Origin: Pseudomonas putida
GTDB taxonomy: Bacteria > Pseudomonadota > Gammaproteobacteria > Pseudomonadales > Pseudomonadaceae
Reading direction: 5' to 3'
NCBI GenBank assembly: GCA_041879295.1
Contig: CP047152.1
Span: forward strand, 5,089,501-5,153,500
DNA length: 64,000 bases
Position 1 is the stretch's first letter; each line of letters begins with the position of its first letter. Below, piece after piece: positions 49,604-58,320 of the stretch. The position numbers and the translations under genes were made by a program. The notes under the pieces were generated by a model. The model had not been told where the DNA came from. It saw only the letters and a program-made list of their open reading frames with translations, and did not search any database.

Positions 49604-49625
49604 CACCTGCTGACAGGCACTCGCC

Positions 49626-50057
49626 ATGAGCCTGCCGCGCAACCGCATCGGCCGTACCACCCGCCCTGAATTCAGGCGCGCCGGTGGCGGATGGCTGAGC
49701 CTGTTCGCCATGTGGATGATCTTCATCGGCCCGCTGATTTCCCAGTCGATGCCGATGGACCACCACGCGGGCATGAACATGCCGATGGACATGCCGATGG
49801 CGGCTGCCCATCAGCATGGCGGTGACACCCATCACGGCCACGGCGGCGATGGCCAGCTGCATGTGATGTGGGAAAAGTGCGGTTACTGCAGCCTGTTGTT
49901 CAATTGCCCGGCCCTGCCCCAGACCCTCAGCCCGCTCAGCGCCGGCAGCATCGTCCCCACCAGCCACCTGCTTGCGCCAACGCACCAGGGCCATGCCCGG
50001 CAGGCTGTATTCCCCGGTGCGCGCAGCCGCGCCCCGCCTTCTTCGATCAACGTCTGA
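49626..50057 (+). CDS. DUF2946 family protein, His/Met-rich, copper cluster
   Basis: 143 aa. A signal-anchor-like helix (WLSLFAMWMIFIGPLISQ) is followed by a stretch very rich in Met and His (MPMDHHAGMNMPMDMPM, then HQHGGDTHHGHGG), and a CGYC motif in WEKCGYCSLLFNCP. DUF2946 proteins are small membrane or periplasmic proteins near copper genes. The Met/His content suggests Cu binding. It lies between the chaperone and the OprC receptor gene, all on one strand. Confidence 0.8.
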   Translation: MSLPRNRIGRTTRPEFRRAGGGWLSLFAMWMIFIGPLISQSMPMDHHAGMNMPMDMPMAAAHQHGGDTHHGHGGDGQLHVMWEKCGYCSLLFNCPALPQTLSPLSAGSIVPTSHLLAPTHQGHARQAVFPGARSRAPPSSINV

Positions 50058-50123
50058 AACCACATTTTGCGCACGACGCCAGGAGGCTTCGCGCTAACTC
50101 ATGACTGATCGACTGGAATCATT

Positions 50124-52190
50124 ATGTCCGGCTGCACCCCTGTTTTTGCCTTGTCCCTGCGTGGGACCATCGCCGCCCTGTGCGGCTCGCTGCTCGCCCC
50201 CATGGCCCTTGCCGCCGACCCTGGCCATGAAGGCCATGTGCACGACGCACCCGAGTTGAGCCCGACGGTGATCACCGCCGTGGCCCCGAGTTCGCCGCTG
50301 ACCGTGGTCACCAACCCGAAAGACCCGCGCCAGCCAGTGCCGGCCAGCGACGGAGCCGACTACCTGAAGACCATCCCCGGCTTCTCGGCAATCCGTGCCG
50401 GCGGTACCAACGGCGACCCGGTATTGCGCGGCATGTTCGGCTCGCGTCTGAACATCCTCACCAACGGAGGCCTGATGCTTGGGGCCTGCCCCAATCGCAT
50501 GGACGCGCCCACGTCCTATATTTCGCCAGAAACCTATGACCGCCTGACCGTGATCAAAGGCCCGCAGAGCGTCATCTGGGGCCCCGGCGGCTCGGCAGGC
50601 ACCATCCTCTTCGAGCGCGAACCGGAGAAATTCGGCACCCTCGGCAGCCGCGTCAACGCAAGCCTGCTGGCCGGCTCCAACGGCCGCTTCGACAAGGTGC
50701 TGGATGCCGCGGCCGGTAACAGTCAGGCCTACGCCCGCTTCGTCGGCAACCAGTCACGTTCGGATGACTACCACGACGGCAACAACGACACCGTGCCGTC
50801 GCGCTGGGACAAGTGGAACGGCGATGTCGCTCTCGGTTGGACTCCCGACCAGGACACATTGCTGGAGCTGACTGCCGGCAAGGGTGATGGCGAAGCCCGG
50901 TACGCCGGGCGCGGCATGGACGGCTCGCAGTTCAAGCGCGAAAGCCTGGGCCTGCGCTTTGAGAAGTCCAACCTCGGCGAGGTGCTCGACAAGGTCGAGG
51001 CGCAGGTCTACTACAACTACGCCGACCATGTGATGGACAACTACAGCCTTCGCACACCGTCGGGCACCGGCATGATGGGCATGCCGATGGTCAGCAACGT
51101 CGACCGCCGCACCATGGGGGCACGCATCAAAGCCACCTGGCGCTGGGCCGACGTGCAGCTGATCAGCGGCATCGACGCGCAAACCAATGAACATCGACAG
51201 CGTGGCGGTATAGGTGTGGACGCACACAAGGGCCAGGCCTGGACCAAGGACGCCGACTTCCACAACTACGGCGCCTTCAGCGAACTGACCTGGTACGTCA
51301 GCGGTGAGGACCGCTTGATTACCGGCGCCCGTCTGGACCGCGCCTCGGCGCGCGACTTCCGCAAAACGAGCGCCACCGAAGGCGACACCCGCGCCGATAC
51401 CCTGCCAAGCGGCTTCATCCGTTACGAGCACGACCTGGCGGCCATCCCGGCCACCACCTACATCGGCCTCGGCCATGCCCAGCGCTTCCCCGACTACTGG
51501 GAGCTGTTCTCACCCAAGCTGGCACCACCCGGCTCGGCCAATGCCTTCGACGGCATCAAGCCAGAAAAAACCACCCAGCTCGACTTCGGCATCCAGTACC
51601 GCACTGAACGCCTGGAGGCCTGGGCTTCGGGCTATGTCGGGCAGATTCGCGACTACATCCTGTTCGACTATCGCACTGGCATGATGGGCATGAGCACCTC
51701 GCAGGCGCAGAACATCGATGCCCGCATCATGGGTGGCGAACTGGGCGCCGCCTACCAGCTGACTGAAAACTGGAAGGCCGACGCCACGCTTGCCTACGCT
51801 TGGGGCAAGAACAGCAGCGATGGCAAAGCGCTACCTCAAATGCCTCCCCTGGAAAGCCGCATGGGCCTGACGTACAGCCGCGATGTGTGGAGCGTCGGCG
51901 CACTGTGGCGGCTGGTGGCGGCGCAAAACCGCATTGCCGAAAACCAAGGGAACGTCGTTGGCAAGGACTACGACAAGAGCGCCGGCTTCGGCGTGTTCTC
52001 CCTGAACGGCGCCTACAAGGTGAACAACAACCTCAAGCTCAGCGCAGGGGTCGACAACCTGTTCGACAAAACCTACGCCGAGCACTTGAACCTGGCCGGG
52101 AACGCCGGGTTTGGCTACCCGGCTACAGATCCACAGCCGGTCAACGAGCCAGGCAGGACCTTCTGGACCAAGGTCGACTTCAGCTTCTGA
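50124..52190 (+). CDS. oprC: TonB-dependent copper receptor OprC
   Basis: 688 aa outer-membrane receptor: signal peptide, plug domain (KTIPGFSAIRAGGTNGDPVL, MFGSRLNILTNGG, VIKGPQSVIWGPGGSAG) and a 22-strand barrel ending in aromatic Phe (FWTKVDFSF). The copper ligands known from P. aeruginosa OprC, a CxxxM plus HxM pair, are conserved: CPNRM at residues 122-126 and HVM at 302-304. The N-terminal mature segment (GHEGHVHDAPE) is also His-rich. Part of the uptake cluster with PCu(A)C and PepSY proteins. Confidence 0.95.
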   Translation: MSGCTPVFALSLRGTIAALCGSLLAPMALAADPGHEGHVHDAPELSPTVITAVAPSSPLTVVTNPKDPRQPVPASDGADYLKTIPGFSAIRAGGTNGDPVLRGMFGSRLNILTNGGLMLGACPNRMDAPTSYISPETYDRLTVIKGPQSVIWGPGGSAGTILFEREPEKFGTLGSRVNASLLAGSNGRFDKVLDAAAGNSQAYARFVGNQSRSDDYHDGNNDTVPSRWDKWNGDVALGWTPDQDTLLELTAGKGDGEARYAGRGMDGSQFKRESLGLRFEKSNLGEVLDKVEAQVYYNYADHVMDNYSLRTPSGTGMMGMPMVSNVDRRTMGARIKATWRWADVQLISGIDAQTNEHRQRGGIGVDAHKGQAWTKDADFHNYGAFSELTWYVSGEDRLITGARLDRASARDFRKTSATEGDTRADTLPSGFIRYEHDLAAIPATTYIGLGHAQRFPDYWELFSPKLAPPGSANAFDGIKPEKTTQLDFGIQYRTERLEAWASGYVGQIRDYILFDYRTGMMGMSTSQAQNIDARIMGGELGAAYQLTENWKADATLAYAWGKNSSDGKALPQMPPLESRMGLTYSRDVWSVGALWRLVAAQNRIAENQGNVVGKDYDKSAGFGVFSLNGAYKVNNNLKLSAGVDNLFDKTYAEHLNLAGNAGFGYPATDPQPVNEPGRTFWTKVDFSF

Positions 52191-52197
52191 CAACAAC

Positions 52198-52219
52198 GGG
52201 CGCAGCTTCGGTTGCGCCC
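52198..52219 (+). terminator. Hairpin with UUCG loop after oprC
   Basis: GGGCGCAGC (52198-52206), TTCG, GTTGCGCCC (52211-52219). A stable UUCG-capped stem 8 bases after the oprC stop; no U-tract, so partial termination or 3'-end protection between oprC and the PepSY gene is likely. Confidence 0.7.
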
Positions 52220-52245
52220 CTCAGCTGGTCAAAAAGGAGGTTCCC

Positions 52246-53613
52246 ATGAGAGGAACACGCGTCTCATTCTATAACCTGGCCTGGCGTTGGCATTTCTATG
52301 CAGGGCTTTTCGTGGCCCCGTTCATGATCCTGCTGGCAATCACCGGCATCATCTACCTGTTCAAGCCCCAGCTCGACCCGCTGCTGTACCGCGATCTGAT
52401 GGTGGTCGAGGCCGGCCACCACCGCCAGGGCGCAGACATGATGCTGGCTGAAGTGCGCCAGGCCTACCCCAAGGGCCACATCAGCCAATACCTGCCGCCA
52501 CTGAATGCAGAGCGTAGTGCGCAGTTCGTGGTGCAGGACGGCGGGCGTGAACTGAACGTGTTCGTCGACCCATACAGCGGCAAGGTACTCGGTGAGCAGG
52601 ATGGCAAGCAGAACCTGCAGGCCGTCGCCCGCGCCCTGCACGGCGAACTGATGGTCGGCACGGTCGGCGACCGGCTGGTGGAACTGGCTGCGGGCTGGGG
52701 CATCGTGCTGGTGGTATCGGGCCTGTACCTGTGGTGGCCGCGCGGGCGCAATGGCGCCGGCGTACTTTGGCCGCGGCTGTCGGCACGCGGCCGACTGCTG
52801 TGGCGTGACCTGCACGCGGTAACCGGCTTTTGGGGTTCGGCCTTGCTGTTGTTGATGCTGCTCAGCGGCATGACCTGGACCGGCCTGTGGGGCAAGCAGT
52901 ACGCTGATTTGTGGAACCGCTTCCCGGCAGCCATGTGGAACGACGTGCCCAAGTCGGACCAGCAGGCGCGTGAACTGAACAGCGCGCACCGTCAGACTGT
53001 GCCCTGGGCCATGGAAAACACGCCGATGCCGCAGTCCGGTGCACACGCTGAGCATGCCGGGCACCACATGATGTCGGACATGCCCGCAGCGCCCCTGGTG
53101 AGCTTGCAGCAAGTCGAAGACATTGCCACCTCGCGTCAGGTCGAGCCGGGCTACAGCATTACTCTGCCCACCACTGCCGGCGGCGTGTTCACCATTGCCG
53201 TGTTCGCCGACGACCCGCGCAACGACGCCACCCTGCATGTCGACCAATACACCGGCAAGGTTCTGGCCGATGTGCGCTGGCACGACTACAGCCCGGTTGC
53301 CCGCGCCACCGAGCTGGGCGTGATGCTGCACGAAGGCAAGATGTTCGGGGCGCTGAACCAGATCATCATCCTGCTGGTGTGCCTGATGATCCTGCTGGGT
53401 TCGGTGAGCGGGCTGGTGATGTGGTGGAAGCGCCGGCCGGACGGCGGCCTGGGCGTACCGCCTTTGCGTCATGACCTGCCACGCTGGAAGGCGGCGGTGG
53501 CAGTGATGCTGGTGCTGGGGGTGATGTTCCCGCTGGTAGGGGTGTCGATGGTGGTGATGTGGGGGGTGGATAGTTTGGTGGTGAGGCGCCGCAGGGTCTT
53601 GGCCAGCGCTTGA
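52246..53613 (+). CDS. PepSY-associated TM protein (copper-cluster)
   Basis: 455 aa. Four or five membrane helices with PepSY repeats between them (LAWRWHFYAGLFVAPFMILLA, FVDPYSGKVLG, WRDLHAVTGFWGSALLLL). The family resembles the FsrB/PiuB-type flavin-independent membrane reductases, which may reduce metals at the inner membrane; the His/Met-rich stretch in a periplasmic loop (HAEHAGHHMMSDMP) fits copper. ATG at 52246 with a perfect AAGGAGG. Its role in reducing Cu(II) is inference. Confidence 0.85.
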   Translation: MRGTRVSFYNLAWRWHFYAGLFVAPFMILLAITGIIYLFKPQLDPLLYRDLMVVEAGHHRQGADMMLAEVRQAYPKGHISQYLPPLNAERSAQFVVQDGGRELNVFVDPYSGKVLGEQDGKQNLQAVARALHGELMVGTVGDRLVELAAGWGIVLVVSGLYLWWPRGRNGAGVLWPRLSARGRLLWRDLHAVTGFWGSALLLLMLLSGMTWTGLWGKQYADLWNRFPAAMWNDVPKSDQQARELNSAHRQTVPWAMENTPMPQSGAHAEHAGHHMMSDMPAAPLVSLQQVEDIATSRQVEPGYSITLPTTAGGVFTIAVFADDPRNDATLHVDQYTGKVLADVRWHDYSPVARATELGVMLHEGKMFGALNQIIILLVCLMILLGSVSGLVMWWKRRPDGGLGVPPLRHDLPRWKAAVAVMLVLGVMFPLVGVSMVVMWGVDSLVVRRRRVLASA

Positions 53614-53635
53614 GCCTTGTGTTGCCTGTGCTGGC

Positions 53636-53708
53636 CTCTTCGCGGGTAAACCCGCTCCTACAGGGGACCGCGTTGCCTTTGTAGGGGCGGGTTTACCCGC
53701 GAAGAGGC
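53636..53708. repeat. REP pair before proY-like gene
   Basis: CTTCGCGGGTAAACCCGCTC and the opposed GGCGGGTTTACCCGCGAAG, near-perfect mirror arms around a ~20-base spacer. The remaining 126 bases to the next ATG should hold its promoter; nothing else recognised. Confidence 0.9.
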
Positions 53709-53834
53709 CGGTACAGGCCAAATGCTGAGCTGCAAATGGAGAGTCGATCTGTCGCGCCCCGAACTGGAACGCGCGTGTTAGCCTAGCCGGCTACCTCTGA
53801 CAAGAAGACTGGCCTTTACAAGGGAATGCAGCCT

Positions 53835-55241
53835 ATGACGCAAACCTCACCCATAGCGACAGATGAACCGCACCTGCAACGCAACCTGACCAACCGCCAC
53901 ATCCAGCTGATCGCCATCGGCGGCGCGATCGGTACCGGCCTGTTCATGGGCTCGGGCAAAACCATCAGCCTGGCTGGGCCATCCATCATCTTCGTCTACA
54001 TGATTATCGGCTTCATGCTGTTCTTCGTCATGCGCGCCATGGGCGAACTGCTGCTGTCGAACCTGAACTACAAATCGTTCATCGACTTCTCCGCGGACCT
54101 GCTCGGCCCTTGGGCCGGCTACTTTACCGGCTGGACCTACTGGTTCTGCTGGGTGGTCACCGGCATTGCCGATGTGGTCGCGATCGCCGCCTACACGCAG
54201 TTCTGGTTCCCCGACCTGCCGCAGTGGATTCCAGCGCTGACCTGCGTAGGGTTGCTGCTGTCGCTGAACCTGGTAACCGTAAAAATGTTCGGCGAACTGG
54301 AGTTCTGGTTTGCCCTGGTCAAGATCGTGGCCATCCTTGGCCTGGTTGCCACCGGCCTGTACATGGTCATCACCGGCTTCACCTCGCCCAGCGGGCGCAC
54401 CGCCCAACTGGCCAACCTGTGGAATGATGGCGGCATGTTCCCCCATGGCCTGATGGGTTTCTTCGCCGGTTTCCAGATCGCCGTGTTCGCCTTCGTCGGC
54501 ATCGAGCTGGTGGGTACCACCGCCGCCGAAGCGAAGAACCCGGAACGCACCCTGCCGCGGGCGATCAACTCGATCCCGATCCGTATCATCGTGTTTTATG
54601 TGCTGGCGCTGATCGCGATCATGGCCGTAACCCCGTGGCGCGACGTGGTGCCAGGCAAGAGCCCGTTCGTTGAGTTGTTCGTGCTGGCAGGCCTGCCAGC
54701 GGCGGCGAGCATCATCAACTTCGTGGTGCTGACCTCAGCGGCCTCGTCGGCCAACAGCGGCGTATTCTCCACCAGCCGCATGCTCTACGGCCTGTCGCAG
54801 GAAGGTGACGCGCCCAAGGCCTTCGAAAAACTGTCGAGCCGTTCGGTGCCGGCCAACGGCCTGTACTTCTCGTGCACCTGCCTGTTGCTCGGTGCGGTGC
54901 TGATCTACCTGGTGCCGAACGTGGTCGAGGCGTTCACCCTGGTCACCACCGTCTCGGCGGTGCTGTTCATGTTCGTGTGGACGCTGATCCTGCTGTCGTA
55001 CCTGAAGTACCGCAAAAACCGCGCGGCGCTGCATCAGGCCTCGAACTACAAGATGCCGGGCGGGCGCTTCATGTGCTACGTGTGCCTGTCGTTCTTTGCG
55101 TTCATCCTGGTGTTGCTGAGCCTGGAGGCGGATACGCGTTCAGCGCTGGTGGTAACGCCGATCTGGTTTGTATTGCTGGCGGTGACCTATCAGGGTGTGC
55201 GCAGCAAGCGTCATCCGCGCACGGCAGTGCGTAACGGCTGA
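53835..55241 (+). CDS. proY: Amino-acid permease, ProY/GABA-permease type
   Basis: 468 aa APC-superfamily transporter with about 12 helices. The AAT-family N-terminal signature is present (HIQLIAIGGAIGTGLFMGSG), as is the ELVGTTAAEAKNPE segment. ProY is a low-specificity proline permease; substrate here is inferred from similarity only and could be another neutral amino acid. ATG at 53835 chosen (AAGGGA 9 bases upstream) over ATG at 53826. Gene order before urtABCDE matches P. putida. Confidence 0.85.
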   Translation: MTQTSPIATDEPHLQRNLTNRHIQLIAIGGAIGTGLFMGSGKTISLAGPSIIFVYMIIGFMLFFVMRAMGELLLSNLNYKSFIDFSADLLGPWAGYFTGWTYWFCWVVTGIADVVAIAAYTQFWFPDLPQWIPALTCVGLLLSLNLVTVKMFGELEFWFALVKIVAILGLVATGLYMVITGFTSPSGRTAQLANLWNDGGMFPHGLMGFFAGFQIAVFAFVGIELVGTTAAEAKNPERTLPRAINSIPIRIIVFYVLALIAIMAVTPWRDVVPGKSPFVELFVLAGLPAAASIINFVVLTSAASSANSGVFSTSRMLYGLSQEGDAPKAFEKLSSRSVPANGLYFSCTCLLLGAVLIYLVPNVVEAFTLVTTVSAVLFMFVWTLILLSYLKYRKNRAALHQASNYKMPGGRFMCYVCLSFFAFILVLLSLEADTRSALVVTPIWFVLLAVTYQGVRSKRHPRTAVRNG

Positions 55242-55249
55242 TGGCCTCT

Positions 55250-55268
55250 GGGGCTGCTCTGCAGCCCC
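55250..55268 (+). terminator. GGGGCTGC hairpin after proY
   Basis: GGGGCTGC (55250-55257), TCT, GCAGCCCC (55261-55268), 8 bases past the stop. No U-tract; belongs to the recurring hairpin class. Confidence 0.6.
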
Positions 55269-55361
55269 AATCCTGTGCACACAAATCCATCAGGCACCAA
55301 CCTGGATCCAACCAACGCCCCAACACCTCGCACAACCCCTCTATCCCGCACCTTTCTCCAC

Positions 55362-55378
55362 TAGGCACACCCCTTGCA
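55362..55378 (+). promoter_or_regulatory. Sigma-54 promoter of urtABCDE
   Basis: TAGGCAC-ACCCC-TTGCA matches the sigma-54 consensus TGGCAC-N5-TTGCA except at its second base (A for G), with GG and GC exactly 10 bases apart (GG at 55364-55365, GC at 55376-55377). It is 50 bases before the urtA ATG. Fits nitrogen control through NtrC, which is known for urea transporters in related bacteria; I could not identify a clear NtrC operator upstream. Confidence 0.75.
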
Positions 55379-55428
55379 ACGCCCTCCCCGCTTGCCCAAC
55401 ACCATAAAAAACTCAGCGGAGAGAGCAC

Positions 55429-56694
55429 ATGAAGCGTCGCAGTCTGATCAAGGCCCTTACCCTCAGCGCATCGATTGCGGCGATGGGCCTGAGCTGGAGT
55501 ATCCAGGCCGCCGAGACCATCAAGGTCGGTATCCTGCATTCGCTTTCCGGGACCATGGCCATTTCCGAGACATCGCTCAAGGACATGGCGCTGATGACCA
55601 TCGAGCAGATCAACGCCAAGGGTGGCGTGAACGGCAAGATGCTGGAACCGGTGGTGGTCGACCCGGCTTCCAACTGGCCGCTGTTCGCTGAAAAGAGCCG
55701 CCAACTGCTGACCCAGGACAAAGTGGCCGTGGTGTTCGGCTGCTGGACCTCCGTGTCGCGCAAGTCCGTTCTGCCGGTATTCGAAGAACTCAACGGCCTG
55801 CTGTTCTACCCGGTGCAGTACGAGGGCGAAGAAATGTCGCCGAACGTGTTCTACACGGGCGCCGCCCCGAACCAGCAGGCCATCCCGGCCGTGGAATACC
55901 TGATGAGCGAGGACGGCGGCAGCGCCAAGCGCTTCTTCCTGTTGGGCACCGACTACGTCTACCCGCGCACCACCAACAAGATCCTGCGCGCATTCCTGCA
56001 CAGCAAAGGCGTGGCCGACAAGGACATCGAAGAGGTGTACACGCCGTTCGGCCACGCTGATTACCAGACCATTGTCGCCAGCATCAAAAAGTTCTCCGCC
56101 GGCGGCAAGACCGCTGTCATTTCCACAGTCAATGGTGACTCCAACGTGCCGTTCTACAAGGAACTGGCCAACCAGGGACTGAAGGCCACCGACGTGCCGG
56201 TGGTGGCCTTCTCGGTGGGCGAGGAGGAACTGCGCGGCATCGACACCAAACCGCTGGTGGGCCACCTGGCGGCATGGAACTACTTCGAATCGGTGGATAA
56301 CCCGGTCAACCAGAAATTTGTCGCCGACTGGAAGGCCTACGCCAAGGCCAAGGGCCTGCCGGGTGCCGACAAGGCCGTGACCAACGACCCCATGGAAGCC
56401 ACCTACGTAGGCATCCACATGTGGGCGCAAGCGGTGGAAAAAGCCAAGTCCACCGACGTCGACAAGGTGCGTGAAGCGCTTGCCGGGCAGAGCTTCGAGG
56501 CACCGTCGGGCTTCACCCTAACCATGGACAAGACCAACCACCACCTGCACAAGCCGGTGATGATCGGCGAGATTCAGGATGACGGGCAGTTCAGCGTAGT
56601 GTGGGAAACCGAGCAGCCACTGCGGGCGCAGCCATGGAGCCCGTTCATTCCGGGCAATGACAAGCGGCCAGATTACGCCGTGAAAGGTAACTGA
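55429..56694 (+). CDS. urtA: Urea ABC transporter substrate-binding protein
   Basis: 421 aa periplasmic protein with a twin-arginine-like start (MKRRSLIKALTLSASIAAM) and signal peptide. UrtA/FmdD-type features: IKVGILHSLSGTMAISETSLKD, VVVDPASNWPLFAEKSRQL, FGCWTSVSRKSVLPVFEE and FYPVQYEGEEMSPNVFYTGA. First of five urt genes; a GGGCTGC hairpin and a REP pair separate it from urtB, consistent with higher expression of the binding protein. Confidence 0.96.
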   Translation: MKRRSLIKALTLSASIAAMGLSWSIQAAETIKVGILHSLSGTMAISETSLKDMALMTIEQINAKGGVNGKMLEPVVVDPASNWPLFAEKSRQLLTQDKVAVVFGCWTSVSRKSVLPVFEELNGLLFYPVQYEGEEMSPNVFYTGAAPNQQAIPAVEYLMSEDGGSAKRFFLLGTDYVYPRTTNKILRAFLHSKGVADKDIEEVYTPFGHADYQTIVASIKKFSAGGKTAVISTVNGDSNVPFYKELANQGLKATDVPVVAFSVGEEELRGIDTKPLVGHLAAWNYFESVDNPVNQKFVADWKAYAKAKGLPGADKAVTNDPMEATYVGIHMWAQAVEKAKSTDVDKVREALAGQSFEAPSGFTLTMDKTNHHLHKPVMIGEIQDDGQFSVVWETEQPLRAQPWSPFIPGNDKRPDYAVKGN

Positions 56695-56701
56695 GTGCTT
56701 G

Positions 56702-56718
56702 GGGCTGCTTTGCAGCCC
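56702..56718 (+). terminator. Attenuating hairpin between urtA and urtB
   Basis: GGGCTGC (56702-56708), TTT, GCAGCCC (56712-56718), 8 bases after the urtA stop. Probably partial, since the rest of the operon follows. Confidence 0.6.
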
Positions 56719-56802
56719 ATTCGCGGGCTTGCCCGCTCCCACAGGATCCCCACTGCCCTCTGGACCGGTGAAATCCCTGTAGGAGCGGGTTCACCCGCGA
56801 AG
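56719..56802. repeat. REP pair between urtA and urtB
   Basis: TTCGCGGGCTTGCCCGCTCC (from 56720) and GTAGGAGCGGGTTCACCCGC (from 56779) in opposite orientation, separated by about 35 bases. Confidence 0.88.
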
Positions 56803-56832
56803 AATCCAACACCGATTTCCAGGATTGCCCGC

Positions 56833-58320
56833 ATGCTCAGACTCCTGCTCACACTTCTCCTGCTAATGCCCTTGGCAACCCACGCCAGCGAGGGTGAATT
56901 CTTTCTCACCGCCAAGCCCGCCGAGCAGGCCCGCCTGCTCGAAGGCTGGGCGGCGCAACCCGATGCCGCGCGCCTGCCGCTACTGGAAAACCTGCGCCAG
57001 GGCCGCATCGCCACCGATGACACGCGCAAGGTACGCCTGAACAACCGCCTGCGCGGCCTGATCAACAACGCCCTGGCTAGCCATCAGTTGCTCAGCGACA
57101 ACAGCGACACCCGCCTGGCCGCCGCACAACAACTGCAAAAAACCGCAAAACCCGCGCAAATGGCCTTCCTTGACCGGCGCTTCGCCAGCGAGCCGGACGC
57201 CGCCGTGCAGGCCGCCCTCGGCCTGGCACTGGCCAACCTGCAACTGGGCGCCAGCGAGCCTGCGGTACGCCTGGCCGCCGTGCGCCTGCTGGGTGAAACC
57301 GGCGACCCGCTGGCCCGCACCCGCCTCGAAGCCCTGCTGCAGCCCGATGCGGAACGCGACCCGGGCGTGCGTACAGCCGCCGAAACGAGCCTGGCCCAGG
57401 TCAAACGCAAACTGCTGGTAGGCGAACTGCTCGGCCAGGCCTTCAGCGGCCTGTCGCTGGGTTCGGTCCTGCTGCTGGCAGCGCTGGGCCTTGCGATCAC
57501 CTTCGGCCTGCTCGGGGTGATCAACATGGCCCATGGCGAAATGTTGATGCTCGGCGCCTACAGCACCTACATGGTCCAGGTACTGCTGCAGCGTTTCGCC
57601 CCAGGCGCCATCGAGTTCTACCCGCTGATTGCACTGCCGGTGGCGTTTGCTGTCAGTGCCGGGGTAGGCATGGCGCTGGAGCGCACGGTGATCCGCCACC
57701 TGTACGGCCGCCCACTGGAAACCCTGCTGGCCACCTGGGGCATCAGCCTGATCCTGATCCAGGCCATCCGCCTGCTTTTCGGTGCGCAGAACGTCGAGGT
57801 GAGCAACCCGGCCTGGCTGTCCGGTGGCATCCAGCTGCTGCCCAACCTGGTGCTGCCGTACAACCGCCTGGTCATCATCGGCTTCGCCCTGGCCGTGGTG
57901 CTGCTCACCTGGCTGCTGCTCAACCGTACCCGGCTGGGCCTGAACGTGCGCGCAGTCACCCAGAACCGCAACATGGCCGCCTGCTGCGGCGTGTCCACCG
58001 GGCGCGTCGACATGCTCGCCTTTGGCCTTGGCTCGGGTATCGCCGGGCTCGGTGGCGTGGCCTTGAGCCAGGTGGGCAATGTCGGCCCGGACCTGGGCCA
58101 GAGCTACATCATCGACTCGTTCCTGGTGGTGGTGCTCGGCGGCGTCGGGCAGTTGGCCGGTAGCCTCTGGGCCGCGTTCGGCCTGGGCATCGCCAACAAG
58201 CTGCTGGAGCCGCAGATCGGTGCCGTGCTCGGCAAGATCCTCATCCTTGCGTTGATTATTCTGTTCATCCAGAAACGCCCGCAAGGCCTGTTCGCCCTCA
58301 AGGGACGGGTAATCGACTGA
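56833..58320 (+). CDS. urtB: Urea ABC transporter permease UrtB
   Basis: 495 aa. A signal peptide and an N-terminal ~190-residue periplasmic helical extension, with repeat-like blocks (EPAVRLAAVRLLGETGDPLAR) typical of UrtB, precede the branched-chain-type permease domain (GLSLGSVLLLAALGLAITFGLLG, NMAHGEMLMLGAYSTYMVQ, ATWGISLILIQ). ATG at 56833 gives the signal sequence; upstream frame is REP DNA. Its stop shares one base with the urtC ATG. Confidence 0.95.
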   Translation: MLRLLLTLLLLMPLATHASEGEFFLTAKPAEQARLLEGWAAQPDAARLPLLENLRQGRIATDDTRKVRLNNRLRGLINNALASHQLLSDNSDTRLAAAQQLQKTAKPAQMAFLDRRFASEPDAAVQAALGLALANLQLGASEPAVRLAAVRLLGETGDPLARTRLEALLQPDAERDPGVRTAAETSLAQVKRKLLVGELLGQAFSGLSLGSVLLLAALGLAITFGLLGVINMAHGEMLMLGAYSTYMVQVLLQRFAPGAIEFYPLIALPVAFAVSAGVGMALERTVIRHLYGRPLETLLATWGISLILIQAIRLLFGAQNVEVSNPAWLSGGIQLLPNLVLPYNRLVIIGFALAVVLLTWLLLNRTRLGLNVRAVTQNRNMAACCGVSTGRVDMLAFGLGSGIAGLGGVALSQVGNVGPDLGQSYIIDSFLVVVLGGVGQLAGSLWAAFGLGIANKLLEPQIGAVLGKILILALIILFIQKRPQGLFALKGRVID

